Positions 7,480 to 15,736 are shown, numbered from the stretch's first letter. The stretch is DNA of 64,000 nucleotides from Prevotella sp. tf2-5 (GCF_900115435.1 NZ_FOWK01000003.1:248001-312000), one strand, 5' to 3'. Translations and numbers: made by a program. Notes: generated by a model not told the origin, from the letters alone.

Positions 7480-8817
7480 ATGAGGAATATTTTATCAAAT
7501 ACCATAGTTCCTATAGTCACTATAGTTACTATAATTACTATATCCCAGCCCGTCTCTGCCCAACAGCAGTGGACGCTCCGGCAGTGTGCCGACTATGCCA
7601 TCAGTCATAATATCGGTATCCAGCAGAAGAACCTGGTACGCCAGCAGATGCAGTTACACCTGTCTACGGCTAAGAACAGCCGGTTGCCCGATCTGACAGG
7701 AGCGGTGGGAGAGACCTTCTCTTTCGGACGTGGTCTCACCATGGACAATACCTATACCAATCGCAGCACCAGTTCCACATCCTTCAGTATTAACACCAGT
7801 GTACCCTTGTTTACTGGTTTCCGCATTCCCAATAACATCCAGCTCAACCAGTTGAACTTAGAGGCAGCTACTGAGGATCTGGAGAAGGCAAAGAATGATA
7901 TCCGCATGCAGGTGGCGAAGGCTTATGTGCAGATACTCTATGATATGGAGATGGCTGATGTCGCTTGGCGACAAGTAGCTATCGACTCGATGCAGGTGGC
8001 ACGTCTGGAGGCGTTCTTTCATAATGGAAAGGCGAGTGGAGCAGAGGTGTCACAACAGAAGGCTACCCACGCCCAGAGTGTCCTTACCGCCACACAGGCA
8101 GACAATAATCTCCAGTTGGCACTGCTCACTCTGACACAGTTGTTGGAGCTGCCTACTCCTGAGGGCTTTGAGATTGTGCGTCCCAGTGCTCCTTTTAATG
8201 CCGTTGTACTGCCCAGTCCTGAGGTGGTCTTCGAAGAGGCACTCCTGTTCAAACCAGAGATCAAGGCTGAGCAAATCCGTCTGGATGCCACTGCAAGGAG
8301 TATCAAGATAGAACAGGCAGCCCGTTATCCGCAACTCGCACTCAATGGTGGTCTGCAGACCAACTACTATAAGACCAGCGGAATGCAGTCGGATAACTTT
8401 GGAACTCAAATCAAGAATAATTTCTCCCAGTATATCGGTCTGAACCTGAGTGTTCCGCTCTTCAACCGTTTCTCGACACGTAACAAAATCAGCTTGGCAC
8501 GTCTCGACCGTGAGAACCAGCAGCTGAAACTGGACAATGTGAAGAAGACCCTCTACAAGGAGATCCAGCAGGTCTATTATAATGCGGTAGCTGCCAAGGC
8601 GAAATACGAGAGTAGTATGGCAGCCCGCCAGTCGAGTCAGGATGCTTTTGTGTTAGCACAGGCAAAATACGAGAATGGCAAGGCAACGATCACGGAGTTC
8701 AATGAGGCGAAGAACCGTTACCTAAAAGCGGAGAGCGATCTGGTGCAGGCACGTTATGAACACCTTTATCAGATCACTCTCTTGGATTTCTACCGGGGAA
8801 AGGAGTTGAACTTTTAG
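7480..8817 (+). CDS. TolC-family outer-membrane efflux protein
   Basis: 445 aa with a signal peptide ending near PVSAQQQ, followed by WTLRQCADYAISHNIGIQQ, the usual start of TolC/OEP proteins. Two repeats of long amphipathic helices and the GLNLSVPLFNRFSTRNKI strand text are typical. It provides the outer-membrane duct for the MacAB-type pump. The signal peptide region (codons 8-22) is encoded by five 9-bp tandem repeats (7501-7545) that give the odd IVPIVTIVTIITI core. It ends 4 bp inside the converging GH53 gene. Confidence 0.93.
   Translation: MRNILSNTIVPIVTIVTIITISQPVSAQQQWTLRQCADYAISHNIGIQQKNLVRQQMQLHLSTAKNSRLPDLTGAVGETFSFGRGLTMDNTYTNRSTSSTSFSINTSVPLFTGFRIPNNIQLNQLNLEAATEDLEKAKNDIRMQVAKAYVQILYDMEMADVAWRQVAIDSMQVARLEAFFHNGKASGAEVSQQKATHAQSVLTATQADNNLQLALLTLTQLLELPTPEGFEIVRPSAPFNAVVLPSPEVVFEEALLFKPEIKAEQIRLDATARSIKIEQAARYPQLALNGGLQTNYYKTSGMQSDNFGTQIKNNFSQYIGLNLSVPLFNRFSTRNKISLARLDRENQQLKLDNVKKTLYKEIQQVYYNAVAAKAKYESSMAARQSSQDAFVLAQAKYENGKATITEFNEAKNRYLKAESDLVQARYEHLYQITLLDFYRGKELNF
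7501..7545. repeat. 5 x 9-bp repeat inside the tolC-like signal peptide
   Basis: Units of 9 bp, consensus ACTATAGTT, encode the repeating T-I-V/I core of the signal peptide. The same 9-bp family occurs as a 45-bp array in the spacer at 10805-10849 and as a shorter run at 41779-41806. Confidence 0.8.
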
Positions 8818-10571
8818 TTCACTACCTTTTTCCCTTGGTGGATATAGATACCTCTCTTGGTGGGTTTACTTGTCAACCTCTGTCCACCTAGCGTATACCA
8901 GGCATTGTCGTTGATGGCAGGTTGCCATTTGGTATTGATGATACCAGTTGTAGTCTTCTTGACTAACTTGAAATTGTCAAAGTTGACCCATGTGGCAGTT
9001 GTATTTAGAAGTTTAAGCCCTATCTTGACAGATGATTCAGAAGAAACAGTAAATTCAACGGAGAAAGTCTCAACATTTCCTGTTCCTGTCATTTCCTTAC
9101 TTTGATCTCCTGCAATGAGGAAGATACCCTTTGAACCATTATTTGAGGCACAGTTGACAGTAAGTTTGTAAGTACCCGCTGGCAGAGTAGGTGTCTGAAC
9201 TACTTCCTGATTTACAATAGCATTGCCAGTCCATGCAAATTCGCAGTAATTGGAAAGGGGTGCCCATGTGTTTTGTTTCCATTGCGCTGTACCTCCAGTA
9301 TTGGTCCATCCGCTGATATTACTGTCGAATGAAGCATTGACGATAAAATCGTCGGTGACATCTTGCTCTTGTGGCTCATCACCACCACTGAGGAAAGTCT
9401 TCAGTGTCATCAAAGCGGTGGAACTGTTCAAGGTGTGTGTTCCGCTTTTCCACGTAATCTGCCAGAATCCTCGGTTGTCCCAGTTGCCCATCACACGGTT
9501 GTTTCCTTCTTTATCAGCTCCGTTTCCACACTCTTCGGGTTGCCAGTAGTAGAGACCTGTTACCTTTTCGTAGGTATTCAGTGCAGCGATAAGATCCTTT
9601 AGAAAAGCAGCTTGTCCGGCAGGAGAGTATGGCCATATGCTGCGGGTGTCTATTTCGCCTGATCCTGGTGTGAAATCTGTATGATGATAGCCAGCCTCCA
9701 CGATATGTATCTCCTTAGCAGGGAATGTCGTAATCAGTGTGTTGAGTGTTGCCTTTAGCTTGCTGAGGTCACCGTGCCAGATGGGATAATAGCTTAGTCC
9801 GATAATATCGTAATCGGTAAAACCAGCTTTCTCGACCCAGCTATAGAAATTCTGGCAATGTGTGTTGTTATTAGTGCGCTCGCAGTGGAGAATGATTTTT
9901 GCTGAAGAGCAGTCAGAGGCTCTCACACCTTCTGCAGCAGCTTTCAGCAGGGTTGCAAAACGGGTGATGTTGGCAGTCTGAGCCTCATAGGTACTGCTAG
10001 TGACAAACCAGTTGTTCTTACTTGCTCCAGAGGCATTGTCCCAAAGCATGCCATAGCTTACCTCGTTGCCAATTTGGATGTAGTCGGGTTTGGCACCGTA
10101 AGTGTTTAGTGCATTCAAAACCTCTGTTGTATAGCTCTTCACTTTGGCTGCCAGTGTTGCCGTCTCAGTATTTCTGTTATAGCCCCAACTAGTGGGAATC
10201 CACTGTTGACTGACATCTGTCCAAGTGTCGCTGTAGAAGATATCGAGCAGGAAACTCATTCCCGCATCTTTGATACGTTTACCCAACTTCTTTACATAGT
10301 CAAGATCCTGACAAGTGGCAGGGGCGTCATCCTGAGATGGGTCTACCAACAACCTTACACGTATTGCGTTCCATCCGGCAACTTCATGGACATAGGTTAT
10401 CATGCCGTCGTTGTAATAGGTGTTAATCTCATTCCCCTCAGAGTCTAGCCATTTGTCACCAGCCTGTTCGTAGGCAGGGACAAGACTAAGGTCACCACCA
10501 ACGAGCTTTTGTGCTGAGACCGTCAGTGTGACCATAAAGAGGGTCAATAAGGTAAATACATGTTTTCTCAT
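8814..10571 (-). CDS. Secreted GH53 arabinogalactan endo-beta-1,4-galactanase
   Basis: 585 aa. Signal peptide 1-20. Residues about 25-400 are a GH53 TIM barrel: WNAIRVRLLVDP, the acid/base glutamate in IQIGNE (E170) and the nucleophile in HIVEAGYHH (E292). The family cleaves beta-1,4-galactan side chains of pectin. Residues about 410-545 form a beta-rich carbohydrate-binding-like domain (DDFIVNASFDSNISGW). The end, with WYTLGGQRL and GIYIHQGKKVV, matches a tail often seen on exported Prevotella proteins. No polysaccharide-utilisation transporter genes are adjacent. Confidence 0.9.
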   Translation of the reverse strand: MRKHVFTLLTLFMVTLTVSAQKLVGGDLSLVPAYEQAGDKWLDSEGNEINTYYNDGMITYVHEVAGWNAIRVRLLVDPSQDDAPATCQDLDYVKKLGKRIKDAGMSFLLDIFYSDTWTDVSQQWIPTSWGYNRNTETATLAAKVKSYTTEVLNALNTYGAKPDYIQIGNEVSYGMLWDNASGASKNNWFVTSSTYEAQTANITRFATLLKAAAEGVRASDCSSAKIILHCERTNNNTHCQNFYSWVEKAGFTDYDIIGLSYYPIWHGDLSKLKATLNTLITTFPAKEIHIVEAGYHHTDFTPGSGEIDTRSIWPYSPAGQAAFLKDLIAALNTYEKVTGLYYWQPEECGNGADKEGNNRVMGNWDNRGFWQITWKSGTHTLNSSTALMTLKTFLSGGDEPQEQDVTDDFIVNASFDSNISGWTNTGGTAQWKQNTWAPLSNYCEFAWTGNAIVNQEVVQTPTLPAGTYKLTVNCASNNGSKGIFLIAGDQSKEMTGTGNVETFSVEFTVSSESSVKIGLKLLNTTATWVNFDNFKLVKKTTTGIINTKWQPAINDNAWYTLGGQRLTSKPTKRGIYIHQGKKVVN

Positions 10572-10600
10572 GATTTCATTATTAGTATTATAGTTTTAGT

Positions 10601-10795
10601 TTACTTATGCCTGTTTCTCCGTTGCTCACGGTATTTGGCTTTCTGCCTTGCAGAGCCGCTACCGTGAGCACCAGTGATGTATTTTTTCTTCTTCGCCTTG
10701 GTCTTGACTTTGTCGTCCTCCTTATGAGAACCACCGCCGCGACCAAACGAGATACCATTCTCCAGAATTGACTGGAAATCGTCTTCTTTACTCAT
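10601..10795 (-). CDS. Small basic protein, unknown function
   Basis: 64 aa, highly charged: acidic N-terminus (MSKEDDFQSILENG), then a Gly-rich stretch and a Lys/Arg-rich tail (KTKAKKKKYITGAHG, KYREQRRNRHK). No membrane segment. The basic tail suggests nucleic-acid or ribosome contact, but that is inference. The start is 54 bp downstream of the formyltransferase stop, with a 45-bp array of 9-bp repeats between. Confidence 0.65.
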   Translation of the reverse strand: MSKEDDFQSILENGISFGRGGGSHKEDDKVKTKAKKKKYITGAHGSGSARQKAKYREQRRNRHK

Positions 10796-10804
10796 AGTTT
10801 TTTA

Positions 10805-10849
10805 ATTATAGTTCCTATAGTGCCTATAGTATCTATAGTACCTATATTA
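10805..10849. repeat. 5 x 9-bp tandem repeat in spacer
   Basis: Five 9-bp units, consensus CCTATAGTA, fill the spacer exactly up to the stop codon of the formyltransferase gene (10850). Same family and same copy number as the array inside the tolC-like gene at 7501-7545. Confidence 0.85.
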
Positions 10850-12037
10850 TTAATGATGGAAAAGACGAACACCTGTGAATGCCATTGCGATACCATATTT
10901 ATCGCAGGTCATGATGACGTGGTCGTCGCGGACGGAGCCACCAGCCTGGGCAATGAACTCCACGCCACTCTTATGGGCACGCTCGATGTTATCACCGAAG
11001 GGGAAGAAAGCATCAGAGCCCAAAGCGACTTTCGTGTTCTTGGCAATCCACTCTTTCTTCTCAGCAAGGGTGAGTACTTCAGGCTGCTCGGTGAAGAACT
11101 GCTGCCAGGCTCCATCGCGCAATACATCGTCGTGCTCGTCCTCTGAGATATATACATCAATGGTATTGTCTCTGTCAGCACGACGGATTCCCTCCTTGAA
11201 AGGCAGGCTCATCACTTTCGGATGCTGTCGTAACCACCAGATGTCTGCTTTGTTTCCTGCCAGACGGGTGCAATGGATGCGGCTTTGCTGTCCAGCACCG
11301 ATGCCGATAGCCTGTCCGTCCTTCACATAGCAGACGGAGTTAGACTGGGTATACTTTAAAGTGATCAGTGCGATAATCAAGTCGCGCTTTGCCTCTGCGG
11401 TGAATGTCTTGTTCTGTGTGGGGATGTTCTCAAACAGGGCGGGGTCGTCGAGTTTGATCTCGTTACGTCCCTGCTCGAAGGTTATGCCGAATACTTGCTT
11501 GCGCTCTACAGGCTCAGGCTGGTAGGTGGGATCAATCTTAATCACATTATACGTACCCTTGCGCTTGTCTTTCAGTATCTCAATAGCTTCGGCAGTATAG
11601 TCAGGAGCAATCACACCATCGCTCACTTCTCGCTTCAACAACAATGCTGTCGTTGCGTCACAAGTGTCAGAGAGTGCCACGAAATCACCATACGATGACA
11701 TGCGGTCGGCGCCACGGGCTCTGGCATAGGCACAGGCAATGGGGGAATCGTCGAGTCCTTTTACGTCATCCACGAAATAGATGCGTTTCAAGGTGTCGCT
11801 CAAAGGTAGTCCGACAGCGGCACCAGCAGGTGATACGTGCTTGAACGAGGCTGCGGCAGGCAGGCCAGTAGCCGCCTTCAGCTCCTTCACCAGCTGCCAG
11901 GCATTGAAGGCATCGAGGAAATTGATATATCCAGGACGACCGTTAATCACTTCAATAGGTAACTCTCCCTCTGTCATGAAGATGCGTGAGGGCTTTTGGT
12001 TCGGATTACATCCGTACTTCAGCTGTAGTTCTTTCAT
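10850..12037 (-). CDS. Stand-alone AICAR transformylase (C-terminal half of PurH)
   Basis: 395 aa from the ATG at 12037 (MKELQLKYGCNPNQKPS); an upstream in-frame ATG at 12067 lies inside the promoter box and is rejected. The protein matches the AICAR formyltransferase domain only: residues K66-H67 in FKHVSPAG correspond to the catalytic Lys-His of PurH, and there is no IMP cyclohydrolase domain. It transfers a formyl group from 10-formyl-THF to AICAR in purine synthesis. The matching cyclohydrolase domain is a separate gene at 33785. TACCTTTG at 12065-12072 is the probable promoter. Confidence 0.9.
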   Translation of the reverse strand: MKELQLKYGCNPNQKPSRIFMTEGELPIEVINGRPGYINFLDAFNAWQLVKELKAATGLPAAASFKHVSPAGAAVGLPLSDTLKRIYFVDDVKGLDDSPIACAYARARGADRMSSYGDFVALSDTCDATTALLLKREVSDGVIAPDYTAEAIEILKDKRKGTYNVIKIDPTYQPEPVERKQVFGITFEQGRNEIKLDDPALFENIPTQNKTFTAEAKRDLIIALITLKYTQSNSVCYVKDGQAIGIGAGQQSRIHCTRLAGNKADIWWLRQHPKVMSLPFKEGIRRADRDNTIDVYISEDEHDDVLRDGAWQQFFTEQPEVLTLAEKKEWIAKNTKVALGSDAFFPFGDNIERAHKSGVEFIAQAGGSVRDDHVIMTCDKYGIAMAFTGVRLFHH

Positions 12038-12064
12038 TCTATTAATACTATTTGTTACTGGGTA

Positions 12065-12072
12065 CAAAGGTA
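12065..12072 (-). promoter_or_regulatory. -7 box of the AICAR transformylase gene
   Basis: Minus-strand TACCTTTG, 27 nt upstream of the ATG at 12037. It excludes the longer in-frame start at 12067. Confidence 0.65.
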
Positions 12073-12124
12073 CAACTTTATTTTAAATCATCTGCAAAGA
12101 TACGCATAATTCTAGAAAATTGAC

Positions 12125-12132
12125 TATCTTTG
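12125..12132 (+). promoter_or_regulatory. -7 box of the GNAT gene
   Basis: TATCTTTG, followed by a leader of about 85 nt. A minus-strand copy of the same octamer lies at 12095-12102, so the two form a TGCAAAGATA...TATCTTTGCA inverted pair. Confidence 0.55.
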
Positions 12133-12221
12133 CATCAGTTTAATCAGAAAAAAATAGGGATCGTAGTTCTCGAATCATTCGGACTCGTTGGATAGGTGTT
12201 ATAGCCAAAGCTTAGATAATA

Positions 12222-12734
12222 ATGATACGAAAGAAACGAATCATACGTGAGACAAGGCTGCCTGATGACGCAGAGCGCATCATGAAGGTGTTCTCTGCCG
12301 CTAAGGGTATAATGCGTGCCTCGGGGAATATGAATCAGTGGGGTGAAGGATATCCCTCATTGGAGATTGTCAAGGCTGACGTGGAGCGTCTCGGTAGTTT
12401 CGTGATAGAGGATGATGGTGTGGTTGTTGCCTATTTTGCTTTCCTTCCCTCTCCAGATCCCACCTATTTTAATATATATAATGGGAAATGGACCAATGAC
12501 ACGATGTCTTATCATGTCATCCATAGGATTGCCAGTGTGCCAGAGACTCATGGCGTATTCAGGAGTATCATGGACTATTGCTTTACCCAAGAGCGGTATA
12601 TCCGCATCGACACCCATAGAGACAACCACATCATGCGTCATAACATAGTGAAATATGGTTTTTCCTATTGTGGTATTATCTATCTTGCCAATGGCGATGA
12701 ACGATTGGCGTATGATATGATCAAGGCAGGGTAA
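12222..12734 (+). CDS. GNAT-family N-acetyltransferase
   Basis: 170 aa. Acetyl-CoA-dependent transferase fold inferred from the pattern RRETRLPDDAERIMKVF-like N-terminus, the central strand VVAYFAFLPSPDP, the helix region ASVPETHGVFRSIMDYC and the late strand-helix IRIDTHRDNHIMRHNIVKYGFSYCGII, typical of Bacteroidetes GNAT proteins that act on small molecules or protein N-termini. The substrate is unknown. It is a single gene with its own promoter and converges on the exported protein gene at 12750. Confidence 0.8.
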   Translation: MIRKKRIIRETRLPDDAERIMKVFSAAKGIMRASGNMNQWGEGYPSLEIVKADVERLGSFVIEDDGVVVAYFAFLPSPDPTYFNIYNGKWTNDTMSYHVIHRIASVPETHGVFRSIMDYCFTQERYIRIDTHRDNHIMRHNIVKYGFSYCGIIYLANGDERLAYDMIKAG

Positions 12735-12749
12735 TAGATCGGGAATTTA

Positions 12750-13529
12750 TTAAAACATTCTCGGCATGTATTTTGTAGAAAAATCGGCTTCCATAGAAAT
12801 ACGTTTGGAGTTCGCTTTTTTATAGGCCTCTGATTGAGTGCTAGTAAGAAGAATATGATGGATGTGTGACATAATATAAGAGTTACATGCGCTGATTTTT
12901 ACAAAAAAAGTTAGATAGCCTTCTGAATGATTATAATAATATGCATCCAGATTCTCCAATCCCCAATACTCACGTTCGTCTCCAGAGTAAACTACCAACG
13001 CTAAATTACTGCGATGAGGCAGATTGTCATACGCTACTTTTGCTCTGATAGATACTTTCTCATAAATACCTGCATAAGCTCCTGCCGTACCACTGGCTGT
13101 GAACCCGACAACATGGAATTCCTCCGCTAACTTCAAACCTAAATCAGCATCTGTGGTAGTAGATATAACAGCACCAGGGAAATGATTCTGAAGTTCCTTT
13201 GATTTAGAGATATATTCTGCACAAAGTTCTCCGTAAGGTCTTCCTGCGTATAGTTTGTTCTGCCCTGTGGATCCTTCGTAGGCATTCCAAATAGGCATCT
13301 GATAGTCAGCTATCAATGAGGGTAAAGCCCCAAAAGGATTCTGCCCCGTTTGCGCAAATCTTTCAAAAAGTGTATCCATTGAAGTCGGACGCTTCTTCCC
13401 TTTGTTCAATTGGGAGGATGTTGTCGTTGTCTTTTTAACCACTCTTTTTTTTGTACGGTGTGTCTGTCCTAAAACAATTGTCTGTGAAATTAACAGCATT
13501 GTCAGACACATAAGCAGAATCTTTTTCAT
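12750..13529 (-). CDS. Exported protein, unknown function
   Basis: 259 aa. Signal peptide of about 21 residues (MKKILLMCLTMLLISQTIVLG), then a basic Lys/Thr-rich linker (KKRVVKKTTTTSS) and a globular part of mixed alpha/beta character. I recognise no family. The linker resembles that of the 527-aa protein just upstream (KHTVTHTTTTNR), and the two genes are 29 bp apart, so they are probably co-transcribed and act together in the periplasm or at the surface. Confidence 0.7.
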   Translation of the reverse strand: MKKILLMCLTMLLISQTIVLGQTHRTKKRVVKKTTTTSSQLNKGKKRPTSMDTLFERFAQTGQNPFGALPSLIADYQMPIWNAYEGSTGQNKLYAGRPYGELCAEYISKSKELQNHFPGAVISTTTDADLGLKLAEEFHVVGFTASGTAGAYAGIYEKVSIRAKVAYDNLPHRSNLALVVYSGDEREYWGLENLDAYYYNHSEGYLTFFVKISACNSYIMSHIHHILLTSTQSEAYKKANSKRISMEADFSTKYMPRMF

Positions 13530-13558
13530 AATTATTTATATAATATTTAGTATACTTT

Positions 13559-15142
13559 TTATTTCCTTTCCTCTTCTATAGTAAAAGTGCAATGTACTAC
13601 CTCATATTCGTGAGAGGTGACTTCCTCCAGTTCTACTTTTTTGCTTCCTTGCTCATAATAGTAATAGTGGAAACTCTCCAAATCAGTCTTTTTCCGTGGT
13701 GCGGTCTTATATCCCAATTTCTCCAGTTCCTCTTGAATATTGGAAACCGATCTCTTTCGTATAGTAACCTTGAGGATTTTGAGTTCCTTTGACTTTTTAT
13801 TCTTGCTTTTCACATATATGTCACAATTGGAATACTTGCCATTAAAGCCTTCCATACCTGACCCAAATAACTCTTTTGACAGTCTAAAGCCTCCAATCTT
13901 TGTTAGCTCACTTTGAATTTGTTCTGTATCATTGTTCCTTAGGACGTAGTCACATAGTTGTATCAGAGTTGGATTCCAGGCAACACCATCTTCTACAACT
14001 CCACCTGGTGTTGGTGGAACAGGTCTCCTGTCTGGGATGGGTGTCTCTGTTTTCTCTTGTTCCTTAGGCTGTGGCTTTTCTTGTGATAGAAAATAAAATA
14101 GATAGTCAATGCTTCCTTCTTCAACAATCATACCGTCGTTTTCTCCTTCAAAAAAACAGAGAGCACTTCCTTTACGTAACCGTCTGTTACCTTTCTGCCA
14201 CTCATCGTCCTTTCCAGGAACGGCTACATATCCATGTTTTTTCAGAAGTGAAGGAAAATCTTGTACATAAACTTTGTTTAAGGTAAACATGGTGGCACGT
14301 ATGTTAGAATTGGGTATTTTCTTATCAAAAGGATAAACTTTGCAATCTACAAAATCGCACGACTCGGTTTTCATCTGGAATTTTGCATTATTCTCGTCAG
14401 CCCATTGGTAATGGAAACCATTCTTCTCCAAGAAAGATTGAACACGGTCTTTATCATTGATGTCCATTATTTCCTCACCCCATGCAACCACATCAATGGG
14501 ATCATAGTGTTTTTTATTTCCTTTGTGCGTTTTGGCTTCCTGATTGACCAACAAGAAGGAGTATGTATCAAGATAAGAGAGCAGAATGCCATATTCGCCT
14601 ACAAGTCCTTCGGTTATTGTTGCGGAAAATTCTCCGTTCTTCCAGACCCATATATTATCATTGTGTGGACATTTCCCCATCTTTATACCATTGTCGTTGC
14701 GAGCTTGATTAGTCAGGGTTTTGATGCGCATATTGGCCTCTGATTTTGACTTGAACCCATTTTCTGTATAGTAGATCCGATAGACATATTTTCCCTGATA
14801 TGTGGAATGAACCATCAACGTTATATTGTGTTCACCACGCTTTAGGTTGAATGTCAGGAAAGGATAGTCATCTTTAAGATTACCGCAATCGAACTCATAG
14901 CCTTGACGGATAAGGGTCTCTTTGAAACTCTTGGCTGTGACGCGCATTTTTATTTGTTGGAAAATAAACGGTTGGGTTGCCGCCAAGGATTGAAGGCTAA
15001 CGGTGGATGACTGCCTGTTAGTAGTTGTTGTATGTGTCACAGTGTGTTTAGTCGTGGTAGTATTCTTGCGTACTGTCTGACCACAGACTCCTGTGTAAAT
15101 CATTACAAACATTAATATAATAATGTGGCGTGTTTTATTCAT
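13559..15142 (-). CDS. Exported repeat-containing protein, unknown function
   Basis: 527 aa. Signal peptide (about 1-22, ending near VCGQ), a Thr-rich linker, then recurring segments with the pattern helix-L--G-/x-hydrophobic: SFKETLIRQGYEF, RVQSFLEKNGFHY, DFPSLLKKHGYVA, NIQEELEKLGYKT and a weaker copy IQSELTKIGGF. Each is followed by charged strands, suggesting at least four or five related modules of about 90-110 residues. A Pro-rich linker (PIPDRRPVPPTPGG) separates the last pair. No known domain is recognised. Confidence 0.7.
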   Translation of the reverse strand: MNKTRHIIILMFVMIYTGVCGQTVRKNTTTTKHTVTHTTTTNRQSSTVSLQSLAATQPFIFQQIKMRVTAKSFKETLIRQGYEFDCGNLKDDYPFLTFNLKRGEHNITLMVHSTYQGKYVYRIYYTENGFKSKSEANMRIKTLTNQARNDNGIKMGKCPHNDNIWVWKNGEFSATITEGLVGEYGILLSYLDTYSFLLVNQEAKTHKGNKKHYDPIDVVAWGEEIMDINDKDRVQSFLEKNGFHYQWADENNAKFQMKTESCDFVDCKVYPFDKKIPNSNIRATMFTLNKVYVQDFPSLLKKHGYVAVPGKDDEWQKGNRRLRKGSALCFFEGENDGMIVEEGSIDYLFYFLSQEKPQPKEQEKTETPIPDRRPVPPTPGGVVEDGVAWNPTLIQLCDYVLRNNDTEQIQSELTKIGGFRLSKELFGSGMEGFNGKYSNCDIYVKSKNKKSKELKILKVTIRKRSVSNIQEELEKLGYKTAPRKKTDLESFHYYYYEQGSKKVELEEVTSHEYEVVHCTFTIEEERK

Positions 15143-15179
15143 ATCATTTAACTATGGTTATTTCTTTTAAGTTCTCCTT

Positions 15180-15284
15180 TCAATACTTTTTAGATTCATG
15201 ACGATAGATACTTCCGTCTTGCAGGGTAACATAATACTTGTCACATCTGTGGGTCTCCTGATAGTCGTTCCTATAGTCTTTCAT
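15180..15284 (-). CDS. Possible 34-aa small protein
   Basis: ATG at 15284 to TGA at 15180: 34 residues beginning MKDYRNDYQETHRCDKYY and ending RHESKKY. It is preceded by a TATCTTTG box on the same strand (15310-15317), with a leader of about 20 nt, and lies 37 bp upstream of the 527-aa gene, so it may be first gene of that transcript. The text CDKYYVTLQDGSIYR reads like a single beta-hairpin. The short length leaves real doubt. Confidence 0.4.
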   Translation of the reverse strand: MKDYRNDYQETHRCDKYYVTLQDGSIYRHESKKY

Positions 15285-15309
15285 GTCTTAACTATTTACT
15301 ATTCATAGG

Positions 15310-15317
15310 CAAAGATA
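15310..15317 (-). promoter_or_regulatory. -7 box for the 15284-12750 gene group
   Basis: Minus-strand TATCTTTG upstream of the 34-aa ORF and the two exported protein genes. Confidence 0.55.
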
Positions 15318-15434
15318 ATAATTTCTACTGAATTACACAAATATAATTGAGAAAATGATTCTCTTTCCAACCTTTTCGTATGATTGGCATAAATAACGAA
15401 AATACCCCATCTCGGCAAAAAAAGAATAAATTCT

Positions 15435-15465
15435 TTTGTTCAGCTCTCGATTTTTCGTTTCTTTG
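15435..15465 (+). promoter_or_regulatory. Promoter of the putative ncRNA
   Basis: TTTG at 15435-15438 and TTTCTTTG at 15458-15465 with a 19-nt spacer. The -7 box differs from TAnnTTTG by one base. Confidence 0.5.
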
Positions 15466-15470
15466 CAATC

Positions 15471-15736
15471 GTAATAACTTTATTGTCTAATTCTAAAATA
15501 GATTTGCCAATGACATAAAAACAGGACGAACAACGCTTCCGACCTTATTGATGAGGCTCAGCCTTTCGAGGTCACAGAGAGATTTTAATTTAATTATTAA
15601 CTTACAGATTAGCGTTTCTGTTCGTACTTATACATAGATATTGAGCTTTTGCTCTTTGTTCTCGTAACTCGAATACCGCCAATATTCATCTATAATTATG
15701 GCGACTGGCAGAGCAACGTTTTTGCCAGTCGTTTTT
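15471..15736 (+). ncRNA. Putative structured non-coding RNA, about 266 nt
   Basis: Lies between a promoter (15435-15465) and an intrinsic terminator (15703-15736), with no ORF of note. Visible pairing: ATAGAT 15498-15503 with ATCTAT 15688-15693; a long stem ACGAACA-ACGCT 15526-15537 with AGCGT-ttc-TGTTCGT 15611-15625; inside it GACCT 15541-15545 with AGGTC 15569-15573 capping an AGGC/GCCT hairpin; and GAGC-TTTT-GCTC 15643-15654. A long stem with internal loops between closing helices is compatible with a 6S-like RNA, but I cannot assign a family. Confidence 0.55.
15703..15736 (+). terminator. Intrinsic terminator of the putative ncRNA
   Basis: GACTGGCA at 15703-15710 pairs perfectly with TGCCAGTC at 15723-15730, followed by GTTTTTC. 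Confidence 0.8.
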
